6,185 bases of DNA from contig JAJYBX010000124.1 in NCBI GenBank assembly GCA_021778785.1, positions 1 through 6,185 on the forward strand, written 5' to 3'. Shown piece after piece: positions 4,376 to 6,185 of the stretch. The position numbers and the translations under genes were made by a program. The notes below the pieces were generated by a model. It made no database searches, was not told where the DNA came from, and was given only the letters and a program-made list of their open reading frames with translations. Origin of the DNA: Acidobacteriota bacterium (lineage in GTDB: Bacteria; Acidobacteriota; Holophagae; Holophagales; Holophagaceae). Each line of letters begins with the position of its first letter. The first letter of the stretch is position 1.

Positions 4376-6185
4376 GTGACCAAACGGAGCCTCTGGCGCC
4401 TCATCATCGTCCTCGCCGTGCTCGCCGGATGCGGCTACTTCTTCACACCCCTCTCCAAGGTGAAGCTGGGCCTCGACCTCCGGGGCGGCGTCCACTTCGA
4501 GCTGGAAGTCCAGGGCCAGGAGGCCCTCGCCGTGGACCTGCGCGACACGCGGGACCGGCTGGCCTCCCGCCTGCGGGACAAGGGGCTGACCGCCGCCGCC
4601 GTCGAGGTGGACGGGGCCACGCTGCGCGTGGACGGAGCCGGTGCCGACCAGAAGGCCACCCTCGAGAAGGTGGTGAAGGACTTCTTCCCCGGCTACAGCC
4701 TGGCGGAGGAGGGGCCGGCCTACCGCCTCTCCCAGAAGTCGGACTACCAGAAGCAGCTGAAAGATGACGCCAACAAGCGGGCCCTGGAGGTCATCGAGAA
4801 GCGCATCCGCGACATCGACCCCGCCAACGTGCTGGAGCCCGAGATCACCGCCAGCGGCGCCGAGGGCAACCGCATCGTGGTGGAGATCCCCGGCATCGAG
4901 GAAGGCGACCGCGAGCGCATCAAGAAGCTGCTGGCCACGCCGGGCCACCTGGAGCAGCGGCTCCTGGCCAAGACGGATGTCATCAAGTTCCCCACCCGCG
5001 AGGCGGCCCTGGCCCACTTCCAGGGGAAGATCCCCGAGCAGTTCGAGCTGCGGCCCGAGATCGAGAGCGACCGCGCGGCCCGCCGGGCCGGCCAGCCCGT
5101 GGAGAAGGCCAAGCCCGGCGAGGAGAAGATCACCGCCTGGGTGCTGCTCGACCGCACCATGAGCGTGGATGGCGCCGACATCATCGATGCCCACCGATCC
5201 TCCAACCCCCAGACCGAGGCCAACGAGGTCAACTTCACCCTCAACAAGAAGGGGGATGACGATTTCGCCCGCCTCACCGGCATCGCCGCGGACGAGAACC
5301 GCCTCATCGCCATCGTGCTGGACCACAAGATCATCACGGAGCTGAGCGCCAAGGAGAAGATCATCGGCGGCGCCGTGCGCATCAGCGGCAACTTCACCGC
5401 CCAGGACGCCGATGACCTGGCCAGCCAGCTCCGCAGCGGCGCCCTGCGCGCGCCCATGAAGTTCCTGGAGGAGCGGGTGGTGGGTCCCGGCCTCGGCCGC
5501 GACTCCATCCACGCTGGCGTGAGGGCCGCCCTCATCGGCTTCCTCACGATCATCCTGTTCATGGTGGTCTTCTACCACTGGTCCGGGCTCAACGCGATCG
5601 TGGCCCTCACCGTGAACGTCGTGGTGATGCTGGGGCTGCTGGGGTCCTTCCGGGCGACCCTCACCCTGCCGGGCATCGCGGGCTTCGCGCTGACACTGGG
5701 CATGGCCGTGGACGCCAACATCCTCATCTTCGAGCGCATCAAGGAGGAACTGGCCCTGGGCAAGAGTGTGCCGGGCGCCATCGATGCGGGTTTCGACCGG
5801 GTGTTCTGGACCATCGTGGACAGCCACGTGACCCAGCTCTTCGCGGCCCTCCTGCTGTTCATCTTCGGCACGGGTCCCGTGAAGGGCTTCGCCGTCACCC
5901 TCACCGTGGGCGTGGTGGCCAGCCTCTTCACCAGCATCTACATCAGCCGGTTCATCTACGACTGGGTGCTGGAGCACCATCCCGGCACCAAGACCCTCTC
6001 CGTGGGCACCCACACGTTCTTCAAGGGCGCCGCCTTCGACTTCATGAAGTACAAGGGCATGGCCCTGGCCATCAGCTGGGGCATCATCCTCGTCAGCCTC
6101 GCCTACGTCCACCCCTGGCACATCGCGAACAACCCGCGGATCAAGCTGGGCATGCAGTTCGTGGGCGGCAACGACATGACCGTGC
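4376..6185 (+). CDS. secD: Protein translocase SecD, apparently fused to SecF (3' end beyond window)
   Basis: SecD and SecF use the proton gradient to pull exported proteins through SecYEG on the periplasmic side. One uninterrupted frame of 603 codons begins at GTG 4376, six bases after AGGAG (4365-4369), and is open at the window end. The SecD part has a first membrane helix (about 6-24), the LGLDLRGGVHFELEV motif (31-45), a large periplasmic region (about 45-375) with KRIRDIDPANVLEPEI, VVEIPGI and VRISGNF, and five further helices (about 383-400, 406-425, 432-452, 485-500, 505-528). LGMAVDANILIFERIKEE carries Asp446, corresponding to the proton-path aspartate of SecD (E. coli Asp519). GTGPVKGFAVTL (498-509) is also typical. 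After SecD should end (about residue 535) the frame continues with FFKGAAFDFMKYKGMALAISW, interrupted here by no stop, then a helix (about 561-578) and KLGMQFVGGNDMTV (590-603). This is the SecF N-terminal pattern, so a SecDF fusion is likely. I give the symbol secD because only that half is complete. Confidence 0.95.
   Translation, partial: MTKRSLWRLIIVLAVLAGCGYFFTPLSKVKLGLDLRGGVHFELEVQGQEALAVDLRDTRDRLASRLRDKGLTAAAVEVDGATLRVDGAGADQKATLEKVVKDFFPGYSLAEEGPAYRLSQKSDYQKQLKDDANKRALEVIEKRIRDIDPANVLEPEITASGAEGNRIVVEIPGIEEGDRERIKKLLATPGHLEQRLLAKTDVIKFPTREAALAHFQGKIPEQFELRPEIESDRAARRAGQPVEKAKPGEEKITAWVLLDRTMSVDGADIIDAHRSSNPQTEANEVNFTLNKKGDDDFARLTGIAADENRLIAIVLDHKIITELSAKEKIIGGAVRISGNFTAQDADDLASQLRSGALRAPMKFLEERVVGPGLGRDSIHAGVRAALIGFLTIILFMVVFYHWSGLNAIVALTVNVVVMLGLLGSFRATLTLPGIAGFALTLGMAVDANILIFERIKEELALGKSVPGAIDAGFDRVFWTIVDSHVTQLFAALLLFIFGTGPVKGFAVTLTVGVVASLFTSIYISRFIYDWVLEHHPGTKTLSVGTHTFFKGAAFDFMKYKGMALAISWGIILVSLAYVHPWHIANNPRIKLGMQFVGGNDMTV

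Noticed and set aside
4202..6121. A 639-codon open frame on the minus strand opposite secDF and the end of yajC
   Set aside because: The plus frame encodes an unmistakable SecD with motifs along its length. The antisense product is a low-complexity Gly/Val/Asp/His-rich chain typical of a GC-bias shadow, with no family resemblance.

Overview
The window is GC-rich, densely coded DNA from a diderm (Gram-negative-type) bacterium: it carries a TonB/ExbB/ExbD system, which only makes sense with an outer membrane. The tonB-exbB-exbD-exbD cluster beside tgt-yajC-secD, together with the protein style, suggests Acidobacteriota of the Holophaga/Geothrix kind. That assignment is an inference from general impression, not a computed one.

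Left half (1-2603, minus strand): an operon read right to left as tonB (1800-2603), exbB (987-1709), exbD1 (432-929) and exbD2 (432 leftwards, leaving the window at base 1). The order matches the tonB-exbB-exbD1-exbD2 cluster known from Xanthomonas. Together the products form a proton-driven inner-membrane motor (ExbB pentamer with ExbD) that energises outer-membrane receptors through TonB. TonB is unusual: it has 19 consecutive prolines and eight Gly-Gly-Val-X-type tetrads in its periplasmic linker. A perfect 10-bp hairpin separates exbB from exbD1, while exbD1 and exbD2 are coupled by a TAATG overlap.

Middle (2604-2864): a 261-bp divergent intergenic region. It holds a plausible sigma70-type promoter for tonB (minus), a small plus-strand intrinsic terminator with a T7 tract that has no plus-strand gene in front of it, and an AT-rich stretch with two TTGTTAA repeats ten bases apart just upstream of tgt.

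Right half (2865-6185, plus strand): tgt (queuosine tRNA-guanine transglycosylase), yajC starting directly after the tgt stop, then secD. This is the widely conserved queuosine/Sec accessory cluster. The secD frame does not stop after the sixth SecD membrane segment. It runs on through a SecF-like first membrane helix and the SecF-type L-G-x-x-F-x-G-G motif to the window end, so the gene is most likely a secDF fusion, truncated here.

I found no RNA genes, insertion sequences, CRISPR arrays, phage genes or clearly novel multi-gene system. The long antisense frames opposite tgt and secDF are GC-bias shadows.
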